NCBI GenBank assembly: GCA_016708825.1 | Contig: JADJEZ010000002.1 | Location: 124,001-188,000, forward strand | Length of the DNA stretch: 64,000 bases | Direction of reading: 5' to 3' | DNA from: Betaproteobacteria bacterium | GTDB lineage: Bacteria; Pseudomonadota; Gammaproteobacteria; Burkholderiales; Usitatibacteraceae | Program-made: the position numbers and the translations under genes | The notes under the pieces: model-generated | What the model saw: the letters and a program-made list of their open reading frames with translations, nothing else | What the model was told of the DNA's origin: nothing | Databases searched by the model: none | Shown: piece after piece, positions 21,095 to 29,616 of the stretch | How positions within the stretch are numbered: position 1 is the first letter of the stretch | Layout of the letters: each line of letters opens with the position of its first letter

Positions 21095-21913
21095 ATGGAA
21101 CCCCTCAAGATAGGCCTGTCGGCCCGTCTCCTGTACCCGGATCCCCGCCGCGTCTTCCTGCCCACGAAGACCGTCCAGTACCTCGAGCAGTCGGTGGCCA
21201 ACTGGGTCATGTCCGGGGAGGTGCTCGCGTTCATGATCCCCGAGATGAGCCTCGCCTCCCCGCACCTGCCGGCCAACGTGACCGTGCGCGACTTCGCCAA
21301 CGCGCTCGACGGCCTGCTGCTCCAGGGCGGCAACGACATCTCCCCGGAGATGTACGGCGAGAAGCCCCTGAACCCCGCGTGGGCGGGCGACCCGATCCGC
21401 GACCGCTACGAGATCGCGCTCTTCGAGGAATTCGTGCGCCAGGGCAAGCCCGTCTTCGGGGTCTGCCGCGGCTGCCAGCTCATCAACGTGGCCCTGGGCG
21501 GCACGCTCTACCAGGACATCGAGACGCAGCTCCCGGGCAAGCTCTCGCATCGCGACGACGCCCAGTACGACAAGATCATCCACAGCACGCGCATCCTCGA
21601 GAACACCTGGCTCGCGAGCATGTACCCGAAGGCGACCGTGGTGCGCACCAACTCGATCCACCACCAGGCCGTGAAGGATCTCGGCCGCGGCCTCGTCGTC
21701 GAGGCGAGGAGCGAGCCGGACGGGATCATCGAGGCGGTACGCTGGGAAGGCGAGAGCTTCGTGCTCGGGGTGCAGTGGCACCCGGAGTTCATGGACCCCC
21801 GCGATCCCGATCTCCTGGACGGCAAGGCGATGCTCGACGCCTTCCTCTGCGCCAGCGCGGACCGCAAGCTCACGGGAATGGCCTCGCCGGTGCAGACCGC
21901 GAAGGCCGCCTGA
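21095..21913 (+). CDS. PuuD-like gamma-glutamyl hydrolase (class I amidotransferase fold)
   Basis: Cytosolic peptidase C26/PuuD-family hydrolase of 272 residues. The nucleophile cysteine is in FGVCRGCQLINV and the catalytic histidine/glutamate in VQWHPEF; LLLQGGNDISPEMYGE and TNSIHHQAVKDLG are further family blocks. It would release glutamate from the oxidised gamma-glutamyl product. It starts seven bases after the Fe-ADH stop and is followed 19 bases later by the aldehyde dehydrogenase, so these are one operon. Relatives include PuuD of E. coli and IpuF of isopropylamine degraders. Confidence 0.88.
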   Translation: MEPLKIGLSARLLYPDPRRVFLPTKTVQYLEQSVANWVMSGEVLAFMIPEMSLASPHLPANVTVRDFANALDGLLLQGGNDISPEMYGEKPLNPAWAGDPIRDRYEIALFEEFVRQGKPVFGVCRGCQLINVALGGTLYQDIETQLPGKLSHRDDAQYDKIIHSTRILENTWLASMYPKATVVRTNSIHHQAVKDLGRGLVVEARSEPDGIIEAVRWEGESFVLGVQWHPEFMDPRDPDLLDGKAMLDAFLCASADRKLTGMASPVQTAKAA

Positions 21914-21932
21914 GCCCGCGCCGGGCACGCCC

Positions 21933-23312
21933 ATGCCCACGCTGAAGATCACGAATCCGGCCAACGGCAGGCCGGTCGCCGCGCTCCCCGCGGACGACGC
22001 GGCGAGCGTGAAGGCGAAGTACGCGGCCGCCCGCGACGCGCAGCCGCGCTGGGCCGCGCTTCCCGCGAAGAAGCGCCTGGATGCGATCGCGAAGTTCCGC
22101 GCCGCGGTCATCGCGCAGGCCGAGGAACTGGCCGCGATCCTCACCACGGAAGTCGGCAAGCCCATCGCGCAGTCGCGGGGCGAGTTGAAGGGGCTCGTCG
22201 GCCGGCTCGATTTCTTCCTCGCGGAAACGGTCCGCACCCTGCGGCCCCGCAACGTCTCCGGGGCGAACCCCGGGGCGATGATGGAAGTGATCGGCCACGA
22301 GCCCCTGGGCGTCGTGGCCAACATCTCGGCCTGGAATTACCCGTACTTCGTCGGCGCGAACGTCTTCGTCCCCGCGCTCGCCGCCGGCAACACGGTCCTC
22401 TACAAGCCCTCGGAATTCGCGACCCTCACCGGGCTCGCCATCGCGCGCCTGCTCCATGCGAGCGGCGTTCCCGACGACGCGTTCATCCCGCTCGTCGGCG
22501 CGGGCGAGGTCGGCGCGGCGCTGGTGAAGCAGCCCGTGGACGGCGTGTTCTTCACCGGCTCCTACGGCACCGGCAAGCGGATCGCCCAGGCCGTGCGCGG
22601 CCGGATGATCCGCCTGCAGCTCGAGCTGGGCGGCAAGGACCCCGTCTACGTCTGCGGGGACGCCGACGTGGCCGCCGCCGCCGCGGGCATAGCCGACGGC
22701 GCCTTCTACAACAACGGCCAGAGTTGCTGCGCCGTGGAGCGGATCTACGTCGAGGAACGGATCTTCGACGCCTTCGTCTCTGCCTTCGTGGCCACGGTGA
22801 AGGGCTTCCGCGTGGGCGACCCGCAGGACGACGCCACCTACATCGGCCCCCTCGCGCGCGCGCCGCAGGTGCAGGTGCTGGCCGACCAGGTCGCCGATGC
22901 GCGCGCAAAGGGCGCGAAGGTCCTCACCGGCGGCAAGAGGATCAAGGCGAAGGGCAACTGGTTCGAGCCGACGGTGCTCACGGGCGTCGACCACACCATG
23001 GCGGTGATGCGCGAGGAGAGCTTCGGCCCGGTGATCGGCCTCATGCCCGTGGCCGGCGACGAGGAAGCCGTGCGGCTCATGAACGACACCGCCTACGGCC
23101 TCACCGCGGGCGTCTACACGAAGAGCTCCGTGCGCGCGCGCAGGATCCTCTCGCAGGTGCGCGCGGGCTCGGTCTACTGGAACTGCTGCGACCGGGTGAG
23201 CCCGCGCCTGCCCTGGTCCGGCGTCGGCCATTCCGGCCTGGGCGTCACCCTTTCCACCGCGGGCATCGAGGCCTTCACGCGCCCGAAGGCCTGGCACCTG
23301 CGCAGCCCCTGA
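21933..23312 (+). CDS. NAD(P)-dependent aldehyde dehydrogenase of the gamma-glutamyl pathway
   Basis: Aldehyde dehydrogenase of 459 residues. The general base is in LELGGKDPVYV and the catalytic cysteine in NNGQSCCAVERIY (two adjacent cysteines, of which the first aligns with the usual nucleophile). EESFGPVIGLM and SWNYPYF-like ISAWNYPYFVGA are present. By position it should oxidise a gamma-glutamylated aldehyde to the acid, like PuuC, before or after hydrolysis by the PuuD-like enzyme. No C-terminal truncation is seen. It is the last enzyme of the four-gene unit. Confidence 0.88.
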   Translation: MPTLKITNPANGRPVAALPADDAASVKAKYAAARDAQPRWAALPAKKRLDAIAKFRAAVIAQAEELAAILTTEVGKPIAQSRGELKGLVGRLDFFLAETVRTLRPRNVSGANPGAMMEVIGHEPLGVVANISAWNYPYFVGANVFVPALAAGNTVLYKPSEFATLTGLAIARLLHASGVPDDAFIPLVGAGEVGAALVKQPVDGVFFTGSYGTGKRIAQAVRGRMIRLQLELGGKDPVYVCGDADVAAAAAGIADGAFYNNGQSCCAVERIYVEERIFDAFVSAFVATVKGFRVGDPQDDATYIGPLARAPQVQVLADQVADARAKGAKVLTGGKRIKAKGNWFEPTVLTGVDHTMAVMREESFGPVIGLMPVAGDEEAVRLMNDTAYGLTAGVYTKSSVRARRILSQVRAGSVYWNCCDRVSPRLPWSGVGHSGLGVTLSTAGIEAFTRPKAWHLRSP

Positions 23313-23326
23313 ACCCGGAGACCGCC

Positions 23327-23767
23327 ATGAAGACCTCGGCCCTGGCCGCCTGCCTCGCATTCCTCGCACTGCCCGCGACCGCGCAGGACCGCGATTCCGG
23401 CGACTACCGCGAAGGCTACCGCCGCGGCTACGACGACGGCTTCGCCAGCGGCTACCGCAAGGGTCTCGCGGAGTCCTCCCGCCCCGCCTCGCCCGCCGCG
23501 GCCCCGGCGCCCCCGCGGCCCACCGGCCCGATCACCGTCTCCACGGCCTACTACGGCACCTCGTCGAAGAGCTGCGACGCGACGCGCTGGCTCGCCCGCC
23601 GCGTGAACGGCCGGCGCACCGCCTCCGTCCAGGTGAACAACGAGATGTGCGGCGACCCGGCGCGCGGCGACCGCAAGGAGCTCGAGGTGACCTTCATCTG
23701 CGGCTCGATCGCCAAGACGGCCTCGGCCTACGAGCACCGCACGCTCTACCTCGACTGCACGAACTGA
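23327..23767 (+). CDS. Small exported protein with Gly-Tyr repeats, function unknown
   Basis: A 146-residue protein with a clear signal peptide (MKTSALAACLAFLALPATAQ). The mature N-terminus has a short repeat rich in Gly, Tyr and Arg (YREGYRRGYDDGFASGYRKG), then a Pro/Ala linker. The compact C-terminal domain has four cysteines (SCDATRW, EMCGD, FICGS, LDCTN) that could form two disulfides in the periplasm. I do not recognise the domain. It follows the aldehyde dehydrogenase by 14 bases on the same strand but has no obvious link to that pathway. Confidence 0.75.
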   Translation: MKTSALAACLAFLALPATAQDRDSGDYREGYRRGYDDGFASGYRKGLAESSRPASPAAAPAPPRPTGPITVSTAYYGTSSKSCDATRWLARRVNGRRTASVQVNNEMCGDPARGDRKELEVTFICGSIAKTASAYEHRTLYLDCTN

Positions 23768-23776
23768 CGGCGGGCC

Positions 23777-24454
23777 GTGGAGACCGAGTTCGCCACCGTC
23801 GCCCGGACAGCGCTCGTGACGCTCGCGGCACTCCTGCCCATCACCAACCCGCCCGGCAACGCCCCGATCTTCCTCGCGCTCACCGGCGGCATGGCGGAGA
23901 ACGCGCGGCGCGCCATGGCGCGCCGCGTCGGGCTCAACTGCCTCGTGCTGCTGCTTGCCGCGGCGTTCATCGGCTCCCACGTGCTCGCGTTCTTCGACAT
24001 CTCGCTGCCGGTGGTGCGCGTGGGCGGGGGCCTGCTGGTCGCGGCCACGGCCTGGCGCCTGCTCGCGGCCGAGGGCGACGCCGCACCCAATGCCCCCGGC
24101 GTCTCGCAACTGGTTTCGGGGCACGAGCACGCGGGCCGCGCCTTCTACCCGCTCGCCTTTCCGATCACCGTGGGGCCGGGCTCGATCTCGATTGCGATCA
24201 CGCTGGGCGCGAGCCTTCCGCAGCAGGGCGTGCCGCTCATCACGTCCTCGGCGGGCCTGGTGATCGGCATCTGGGCCGCCTCCATCGCGATCTGGCTGGC
24301 TTATCGGTACGCCTCGATCCTCGTGCGCCTGCTGGGGACCACGGGCACCGCGGTGTTCCTCAGGCTCTCGGCGTTCATACTGCTGTGCATCGGCGTGCAG
24401 ATCTGCTGGGACGGCGTGGCCGAACTCCTCGCGCCGTGGCGCCCCGTGCGATGA
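23777..24454 (+). CDS. MarC/UPF0056-family integral membrane protein
   Basis: Inner-membrane protein of 225 residues with six predicted membrane segments and the family's first-helix motif ITNPPGNAPIFLALT and later PLAFPITVGPGSISIAI. Family members (MarC, YchE, YhgN) have no firmly proven transport role; some are called amino-acid transporters. The start is GTG 23777, chosen because it keeps the first hydrophobic helix; the next ATG would remove it. It lies ten bases after the small exported protein. Confidence 0.85.
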   Translation: METEFATVARTALVTLAALLPITNPPGNAPIFLALTGGMAENARRAMARRVGLNCLVLLLAAAFIGSHVLAFFDISLPVVRVGGGLLVAATAWRLLAAEGDAAPNAPGVSQLVSGHEHAGRAFYPLAFPITVGPGSISIAITLGASLPQQGVPLITSSAGLVIGIWAASIAIWLAYRYASILVRLLGTTGTAVFLRLSAFILLCIGVQICWDGVAELLAPWRPVR

Positions 24455-24467
24455 AGGGAGGCAGGCG

Positions 24468-25203
24468 ATGACGCTCCAGGGCAGGGTGGCCGTGGTGACG
24501 GGCGGGGCCGGAGCCCTCGGGCTCGCCGCGGTGCGCGCGCTCCTCGAGGACGACGCCCGCGTGGCGGTGGTCGACCTCGACGCGCTTCGCCTCGACACGC
24601 TCTCGCGGTTCCTGCGCGGCGAGCGCATCGTCATCGCCGCCGACGTCACCGACCCCGGCGGCGGTGCGCGCCGCGCACGAGCGCGTGCGGGCCGAGCTGG
24701 GGCCCGTGGACATCCTCGTGAATGCGGCCGGCGCTTCCTCGGACGCGCTCGTCGCGGCCACCGGCGAGGCCGACTGGCGCCGCGTGCTCGGCGCGCGCGT
24801 GGACGGGTCGTTCCTGTGGTCGCGCGCGGTCCTGCCGGAGATGATGGCGCGCGGCTGGGGACGCATCGTGAACCTCGGCGGCCACGATCCCGCGGCCGCA
24901 CCGCGCGGCGCGGCCGACGCCGCCGCTTCCGGGGCGGTTGCCGCGCTCACCGCGGCGCTCGCGCGCGAAGGCGCGCCCCGGGGCGTCACCGTGAACGCGA
25001 TCGCGCCGGCCTTCGTGCGCACGCCCTCGACCACGGAAAACCTCACCGAGGCGCAGCGCCGTCAGGCGCATGCCGCGATTCCGGCGGGCCGTTTCGGCGA
25101 GCCCGAGGAGTTCGCCCATGCCGTGCGCTTCCTCGTCTCGCCGCTCGCCGGGTTCGTCACCGGCACCGTCCTGGACATCGACGGCGGGCTGCACCTCGTC
25201 TGA
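24468..25203 (+). pseudogene. Short-chain dehydrogenase, frameshifted and lacking catalytic residues
   Basis: Two overlapping frames together encode a 244-residue SDR. The first gives the nucleotide-binding start (VVTGGAGALGLAA) to ADVTDP; the second continues VRAAHERVRAELGPVDILVNAAG to the C-terminus VLDIDGGLHLV. The break is at the C4 run 24653-24656: removing one C restores a single 245-codon frame. Independently, the active-site Ser, Tyr and Lys of SDRs are missing: the IVN(I/V)SS site reads IVNLGG and the YxxxK site reads AAASG. The cofactor region and the C-terminal FGEPEEFAHAVRFL are well kept. It is either a dying gene or a non-enzymatic SDR with a sequencing error. Confidence 0.75.
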
Positions 25204-25305
25204 ATGCGCCGCGCCCGTCCGGGTCCCGGTGCCGATTTCTTGATTTTCTTTAGTTTTCCGGTGCGCGCGCGCCGGTAGATTGGCATCTCGATTCCAGGAG
25301 TGCCG

Positions 25306-25890
25306 ATGCCAGACCCGCAGGACGCGCCCCCCGGCGCCCCCTCGCCGCGCGAAGCGCTCGGCCAGTGCCACCGGTGCATCGCGGGCATGCTCGACCGCCT
25401 CGATGCGCTGGCGGGCCTGCTGGCCGCGGGCGGCCACGCCCCGGACCTGCCGACGCGCGCCCGCACGCTGGTCGCGGAGCTCGACGAGGCGCTGGCCGTG
25501 CACACCGCCGACGAGGAGACGGACGTGTTCCCCGCGCTCCTGGCCGCGGCCGATTCCCCGGCGCGGCGCGCCCAGGCCTTCGAGCTGGTCTCTTCCCTCC
25601 TGGTGGAGCACCGGGAACTCGCGGAGCTCTGGCACGCGCTTCGCGTGCCGCTCCTGGCGCTCGGCGGCGGTGTCGCGGTCGCCTTTCCGGGCGGCACGGC
25701 CGCCGACTTCCTCCTGCGCGCCCGCGGCCACCTCGCGCGCGAGACGGGCGAACTCGCCGAACTCATGGGCGTGCTCGACCCCAGGCGATCGCGGGAAATC
25801 GGCGTCTCCCTGGCCGCCCGCCACGACGCCGCGTGCCCGCGCTTCCGCGACCGCCCGGAAGAAGCCCTGAGGACTTTCCCGGCCGCCTAG
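25306..25890 (+). CDS. Hemerythrin HHE domain-containing protein
   Basis: Cytosolic four-helix protein of 194 residues. The hemerythrin/HHE iron-binding pattern is visible as CHRCIAGMLDRLD in helix 1, LAVHTADEETDVFPAL in helix 2 and LLVEHRELAELWHAL in helix 3. Such proteins bind oxygen or NO or act in iron and redox sensing. ATG 25306 is preferred over GTG 25300 because AGGAG is five bases before it. It is convergent with ctaA, whose stop overlaps its last codons. The 100-base leader is unusually AT-rich (around 25237-25258), so a promoter is likely there. Confidence 0.78.
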   Translation: MPDPQDAPPGAPSPREALGQCHRCIAGMLDRLDALAGLLAAGGHAPDLPTRARTLVAELDEALAVHTADEETDVFPALLAAADSPARRAQAFELVSSLLVEHRELAELWHALRVPLLALGGGVAVAFPGGTAADFLLRARGHLARETGELAELMGVLDPRRSREIGVSLAARHDAACPRFRDRPEEALRTFPAA

Positions 25891-26948
25891 CGCAGCGACC
25901 GCGCGAGCCACAGCGCGGCGGTGAGCACGACGACCGCGCCGCCCTGGTGCGCCGTGCCGAGCCCGAGCGGCACGGCCAGGACCAGCGTCGCGATGCCGAG
26001 GCCGACCTGTGCCAGCGTGACGGCGGCGAGCGTGCCGGCCGCGGCCTTCGCCTCCCCGCCTGCCGCGGGCGAGGCGAGCACGCGCCACGCGACGATCCAC
26101 GCGGCCGCGAGCACGACGAGCGCGAGCGTGCGGTGCACGAACTGCACGGTGGCCATGTTGTAGCCGAAATTGCGCCACCACGGCTCGATCAGCAGGATCT
26201 CCGGCGGGATCCAGTGGCCGTTCATGAGCGGCCAGGTGTTGTAGGCGAACCCCGCGCGGATGCCGGCCACGAAACCGCCGGTGAGCGCCAGCGCGAAGAC
26301 CAGCGCGGCGACGAGGAGGCCCGCGCGGCGCAGCCCCGCGGGCGCGCCCGACGGCGCGGGCCGCAGGATCCCGTGGGCCACCCAGAACATGGCCGCGTGG
26401 ATGAGAAGCGCGAGCCCCAGGTGCGCCGTGAGGCGGAACTGGCTCACCTGCGGGTCGTCCACCAGGCCGCTCTTCACCATGTACCAGCCCATGCCGCCCT
26501 GCAGCCCGCCCAGCACGAAGATGCCGGCGAGCTTCCAGGCGAGCGGCCGGTCGAGGCGCCCGCGCAGCCAGAAGTAGAGGAAAGGCAGGAAGAACGCCAC
26601 GCCGATCAGGCGCCCGAGGAGGCGGTGGAAGTACTCCCACCAGAAGATCGCCTTGAAGCCCTCGACGTTCATGTCGTGGTTGCGCAGCTTGAACTCCGGC
26701 GTGCGCTGGTACTTCCCGAAGGTCTCGGCCCACTGGGCGTCGTCGAGCGGCGGGAGCGTCCCCACCAGGGGCTGCCATTCGACGATGGAAAGTCCGGAGT
26801 GGGTGAGCCGCGTGGCCCCGCCCACGACCACCATCGCGAAGACGAGGACGCAGCAGGCGAGGAGCCAGGCGGCCACCGCGCGCGACCCCCGGGGCCGGGA
26901 AACCGGTCCGGGCGCGTCGGCGAGCGTAGCGGCGTTCACAGGTCGCAT
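25887..26948 (-). CDS. ctaA: Heme A synthase (CtaA/COX15 type)
   Basis: Inner-membrane enzyme of 353 residues with about eight membrane helices that converts heme O to heme A. Family motifs are present: GGATRLTHSGLSIVEW, EFKLRNHDM, EYFHRLLGRLIG, QGGMGWYMV, RLTAHLGLAL, GFAYNTWPLMNG and VQFVHRTLA, including the conserved glutamate and heme-ligand histidines of the class lacking the N-terminal cysteine pair. The start is taken at ATG 26948; ATGs at 26969 and 26981 would add 7 or 11 residues, and none has a strong ribosome site. It is divergent from the oxidase-like operon, whose promoter region it shares. Confidence 0.93.
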   Translation of the reverse strand: MRPVNAATLADAPGPVSRPRGSRAVAAWLLACCVLVFAMVVVGGATRLTHSGLSIVEWQPLVGTLPPLDDAQWAETFGKYQRTPEFKLRNHDMNVEGFKAIFWWEYFHRLLGRLIGVAFFLPFLYFWLRGRLDRPLAWKLAGIFVLGGLQGGMGWYMVKSGLVDDPQVSQFRLTAHLGLALLIHAAMFWVAHGILRPAPSGAPAGLRRAGLLVAALVFALALTGGFVAGIRAGFAYNTWPLMNGHWIPPEILLIEPWWRNFGYNMATVQFVHRTLALVVLAAAWIVAWRVLASPAAGGEAKAAAGTLAAVTLAQVGLGIATLVLAVPLGLGTAHQGGAVVVLTAALWLARSLR

Positions 26949-27002
26949 TCTAGCCGCCGGCGCGGCCATCGGCCACGCCATCCCGGCCCAAAAGCCGTTT
27001 TC

Positions 27003-27044
27003 TTTAACCCGTTCAAGTTTTTCCGGGGCCTGCGTCCCTAGCAT
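27003..27044 (+). promoter_or_regulatory. Class II Crp/Fnr-type promoter of the heme-copper operon
   Basis: An inverted repeat TTTAA-CCCG-TTCAA (27003-27016, one mismatch from TTGAA-N4-TTCAA) resembles FNR/DNR-family operators (TTGAT-N4-ATCAA). Its centre lies between 27009 and 27010. A -10-like TAGCAT sits at 27039-27044, exactly where it should be if the site is centred at -41.5, giving a start at about 27051 and a 49-base leader. The Crp/Fnr gene at 37.7 kb has the E-x-x-S-R recognition pattern of this family. Evidence is pattern only. Confidence 0.4.
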
Positions 27045-27099
27045 AGCCCGGTGACGTGCCGAACCTCTACGGCCCACGCCCAATCCAGGAGGAGACCCC

Positions 27100-27285
27100 A
27101 TGAGCCAGGTACCCACCCCGAACGGCCCGGCCGATGACGCCGACCCGGATGACGAACCCATCCCGATGATGCAGAGCCTGATCGACAACCCGTTCCTGCT
27201 GCTGTTCCTCGGCGTCGCGATGCCCACCGTCCTCTACATCGTCTGGGGCGTGATGGAAATCGTCGGCATCCCGCTGGCCAAATAA
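27100..27285 (+). CDS. Small single-helix membrane protein of the heme-copper complex
   Basis: A 61-residue protein with an acidic Pro-rich N-terminus and one membrane helix (NPFLLLFLGVAMPTVLYIVW). AGGAGGAG precedes the ATG. It lies 22 bases before the CuA subunit gene, the position of the small subunit IIa in ba3-type oxidase operons. It probably is a structural or assembly subunit. The sequence itself has no diagnostic motif, so the role is inferred from position and topology. Confidence 0.72.
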   Translation: MSQVPTPNGPADDADPDDEPIPMMQSLIDNPFLLLFLGVAMPTVLYIVWGVMEIVGIPLAK

Positions 27286-27307
27286 GACCCCTTCCCCCGA
27301 GGCCCCC

Positions 27308-27862
27308 ATGAGCGCCATTCAATCACCCACCGAACGCATCTGGTGGAAGCAGCCCCTGGACCGCGTCGAAGGCACGTGGATCGTGATCGCCTTCGTCTGG
27401 TGCCTGGTGATGTTCTTCATGATGCCGTACTGGCACATCTACGGTAAGCAGAACCTCTCGAACGAGGCGTACCGCTCCACGCCGGAGGCCTTCCTCGCGA
27501 AGGCGCAGGCGATGGTGGACAAGTACACGGTGCGCACCGTCACCGAGCAGAACATCCCCGTGGTGCATCCCGTGCCCGGCAGCGACGTGTACCTCGTCGC
27601 GCGCCTGTGGCAGTTCTGGCCGGTCCTCGAGCTCGAGGAAGGGCAGACCTACCGCCTGCACATCATGTCCACGGACTGGCTGCACGGCTTCTCCCTGCAG
27701 CCGGAGAACATCAACATCCAGATCCATCCCGGCTACGAGCACGTCGTGACGCTCACGCCCACGCGGGAAGGGACGTACTCGCTCATCTGCAACGAGTACT
27801 GCGGCATCAACCACCACACGATGGCGAGCAAGCTCTACGTCGTGAAGCCGAAGAAAGGCTAG
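27308..27862 (+). CDS. Heme-copper oxidase/NO reductase subunit II with CuA site
   Basis: A 184-residue protein with one N-terminal membrane helix (about residues 24-42) and a periplasmic cupredoxin domain. The CuA ligands are complete: a histidine in TDWLHGFSLQ, then CNEYCGINHHTM with the C-x3-C-x3-H-x2-M spacing. The short single-helix layout is typical of B-family (ba3-like) enzymes and of the related sNOR group. It accepts electrons from a cytochrome c or cupredoxin and passes them to subunit I, encoded 10 bases downstream. Confidence 0.92.
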   Translation: MSAIQSPTERIWWKQPLDRVEGTWIVIAFVWCLVMFFMMPYWHIYGKQNLSNEAYRSTPEAFLAKAQAMVDKYTVRTVTEQNIPVVHPVPGSDVYLVARLWQFWPVLELEEGQTYRLHIMSTDWLHGFSLQPENINIQIHPGYEHVVTLTPTREGTYSLICNEYCGINHHTMASKLYVVKPKKG

Positions 27863-27872
27863 GGAGACCGCC

Positions 27873-29594
27873 ATGGCCGTCAACCGCAATTTCCGCACCT
27901 GCCCGTCCACCGGCCTCGTCTACCACGAGCCCGCCGAGAAGCTCATCCGCTGGAACGCCGTCGCGGGCGTCGTCTCGCTCCTCGTGGGCGGCATCCTCGC
28001 GCTCCTGGTCACGCTCACGCGCTGGCCGGCGGTGAAGCTGCTGCCGCCGGACTGGTTCTACCTGGTGCTCACCGCGCACGGGCTCGACATGCTGGTCTTC
28101 TGGATCATCTTCTTCGAGATCGCGGTGCTCTACTTCGCCGCCTCGACGCTGCTGAAGTGCCGGCTCGCGACGCCGAAGGTGGCCTGGGTCGCGTTCTGGC
28201 TGATGATCGTGGGCGCGCTCATGAACAACGTCGCCGTGTTCAAGGGCGACTCCAGCGTCATGTTCACGTCCTACGTGCCGATGGGGGCGCACCCGCTCTT
28301 CTACCTGGGGCTCATCCTCTTCGCCGTGGGCGCGCTCGTCGCCTGCTTCGTGTTCTTCGGCACCCTCGTGGTCGGCAAGGCCGAGAAGACCTACAACGGC
28401 TCCATCCCGCTGGTGACCTTCGGCGCCGTGACGGCCGCGATCATCGCCGTCTTCACCATCGCCGCGGGCGCGATCATCCTGATCCCCACCTTCCTGTGGT
28501 CCGTGGGACTGGTCTCGCACATCGACTCCCTCATGTACCGCACCGTGTGGTGGGCGTTCGGGCACTCCTCGCAGCAGATCAACGTGGCCGCCCACGTGTC
28601 GGTCTGGTACGCGATCGCCGCCATCGTCTTCGGCGCGAAGCCGATGAGCGAGAAGGTGAGCCGCGGCGCCTTCGTGCTCTACATCCTGTTCCTGCAGCTC
28701 GCGAGCGCGCACCACCTGCTCGCCGACCCCGGCCTCACCTCCAACTGGAAGATCTTCAACACCAGCTACGCCATGTACCTCGCGGTGCTCGCCTCCATGG
28801 TGCACGGCCTCACGGTCCCGGGAGCGATCGAGGTGGCCCAGCGCGAGAAGGGCTTCAACAAGGGCCTCTTCGAGTGGCTGCGGAAGGCCCCCTGGGGCAA
28901 CCCCAGCTTCTCGGGCATGTTCATGTCGCTCGTGGGGTTCGGCTTCCTGGGCGGGATCTCCGGCGTGATGATGGGCACCGAGCAGCTGAACCTCATCATC
29001 CACAACACGATCTACGTGCCGGGGCACTTCCACGCGACGGTCGTGGTGGGCACCACGCTCGCCTTCATGGCGCTCACCTACTTCCTCATCCCCACGCTCT
29101 TCCGGCGCGAACTCATGTTCCCCGGCATGGCCAAGTGGCAGACCTACGTCTACGGCCTGGGCATGATGGGCTTCTCGGTGTTCATGATGGGCGCCGGTAC
29201 CCTCGGCGTGCCGCGCCGGCACTGGGACATGGCGTTCTCGGGTGCGGCGCTGCCCCACGAGTTCCCCGGCACGGCCTACCTGATGATGGGCCTCATGGCG
29301 GTCTCGGGCATCCTCGCGGTCGTCGGCGGCGCGATGTACCTGCTGATCACCGTGGGCTCGGTCTTCCTCGGCAAGAAGATCCAGACGCCGGACTTCAAGC
29401 GCGTCCCCGTGCGCGAAGGCATGGCGCCGCCGCCGGTTCCCGTGGCCGCGGTCCCCGCCGGGCACGGCAAGATCGGCATGGGAGGCTTCGTGGCACCGGG
29501 CACCTTCGTGCTGGCGATGGTGTTCCTCACCTCGTTCATCCTCTACTACTTCGTCAACTGGAAGTACCTCTCGACCGTCTGGCCGCTCAAGTGA
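27873..29594 (+). CDS. B-family heme-copper subunit I lacking the active-site tyrosine (sNOR-like)
   Basis: Polytopic catalytic subunit of 573 residues. Metal ligands are all present: low-spin heme His69 (LTAHGLDML) and His387, CuB His231, His280 and His281 (SAHHLLADPG), and high-spin heme His385 (VPGHFHATV). In true oxidases the CuB helix reads H-P-x-V-Y, with the tyrosine cross-linked to histidine; here it reads H-S-S-Q-Q, so the tyrosine position is Gln235. B-family relatives without this tyrosine (eNOR, sNOR, bNOR and similar) reduce nitric oxide. The order subunit II, subunit I, SCO/SenC resembles norSY-senC clusters of ammonia oxidisers. Reaction is inferred. It is usually mis-labelled cytochrome c oxidase. 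Confidence 0.85.
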   Translation: MAVNRNFRTCPSTGLVYHEPAEKLIRWNAVAGVVSLLVGGILALLVTLTRWPAVKLLPPDWFYLVLTAHGLDMLVFWIIFFEIAVLYFAASTLLKCRLATPKVAWVAFWLMIVGALMNNVAVFKGDSSVMFTSYVPMGAHPLFYLGLILFAVGALVACFVFFGTLVVGKAEKTYNGSIPLVTFGAVTAAIIAVFTIAAGAIILIPTFLWSVGLVSHIDSLMYRTVWWAFGHSSQQINVAAHVSVWYAIAAIVFGAKPMSEKVSRGAFVLYILFLQLASAHHLLADPGLTSNWKIFNTSYAMYLAVLASMVHGLTVPGAIEVAQREKGFNKGLFEWLRKAPWGNPSFSGMFMSLVGFGFLGGISGVMMGTEQLNLIIHNTIYVPGHFHATVVVGTTLAFMALTYFLIPTLFRRELMFPGMAKWQTYVYGLGMMGFSVFMMGAGTLGVPRRHWDMAFSGAALPHEFPGTAYLMMGLMAVSGILAVVGGAMYLLITVGSVFLGKKIQTPDFKRVPVREGMAPPPVPVAAVPAGHGKIGMGGFVAPGTFVLAMVFLTSFILYYFVNWKYLSTVWPLK

Positions 29595-29616
29595 GGGGCG
29601 CCGCCGGGAGAACGCC

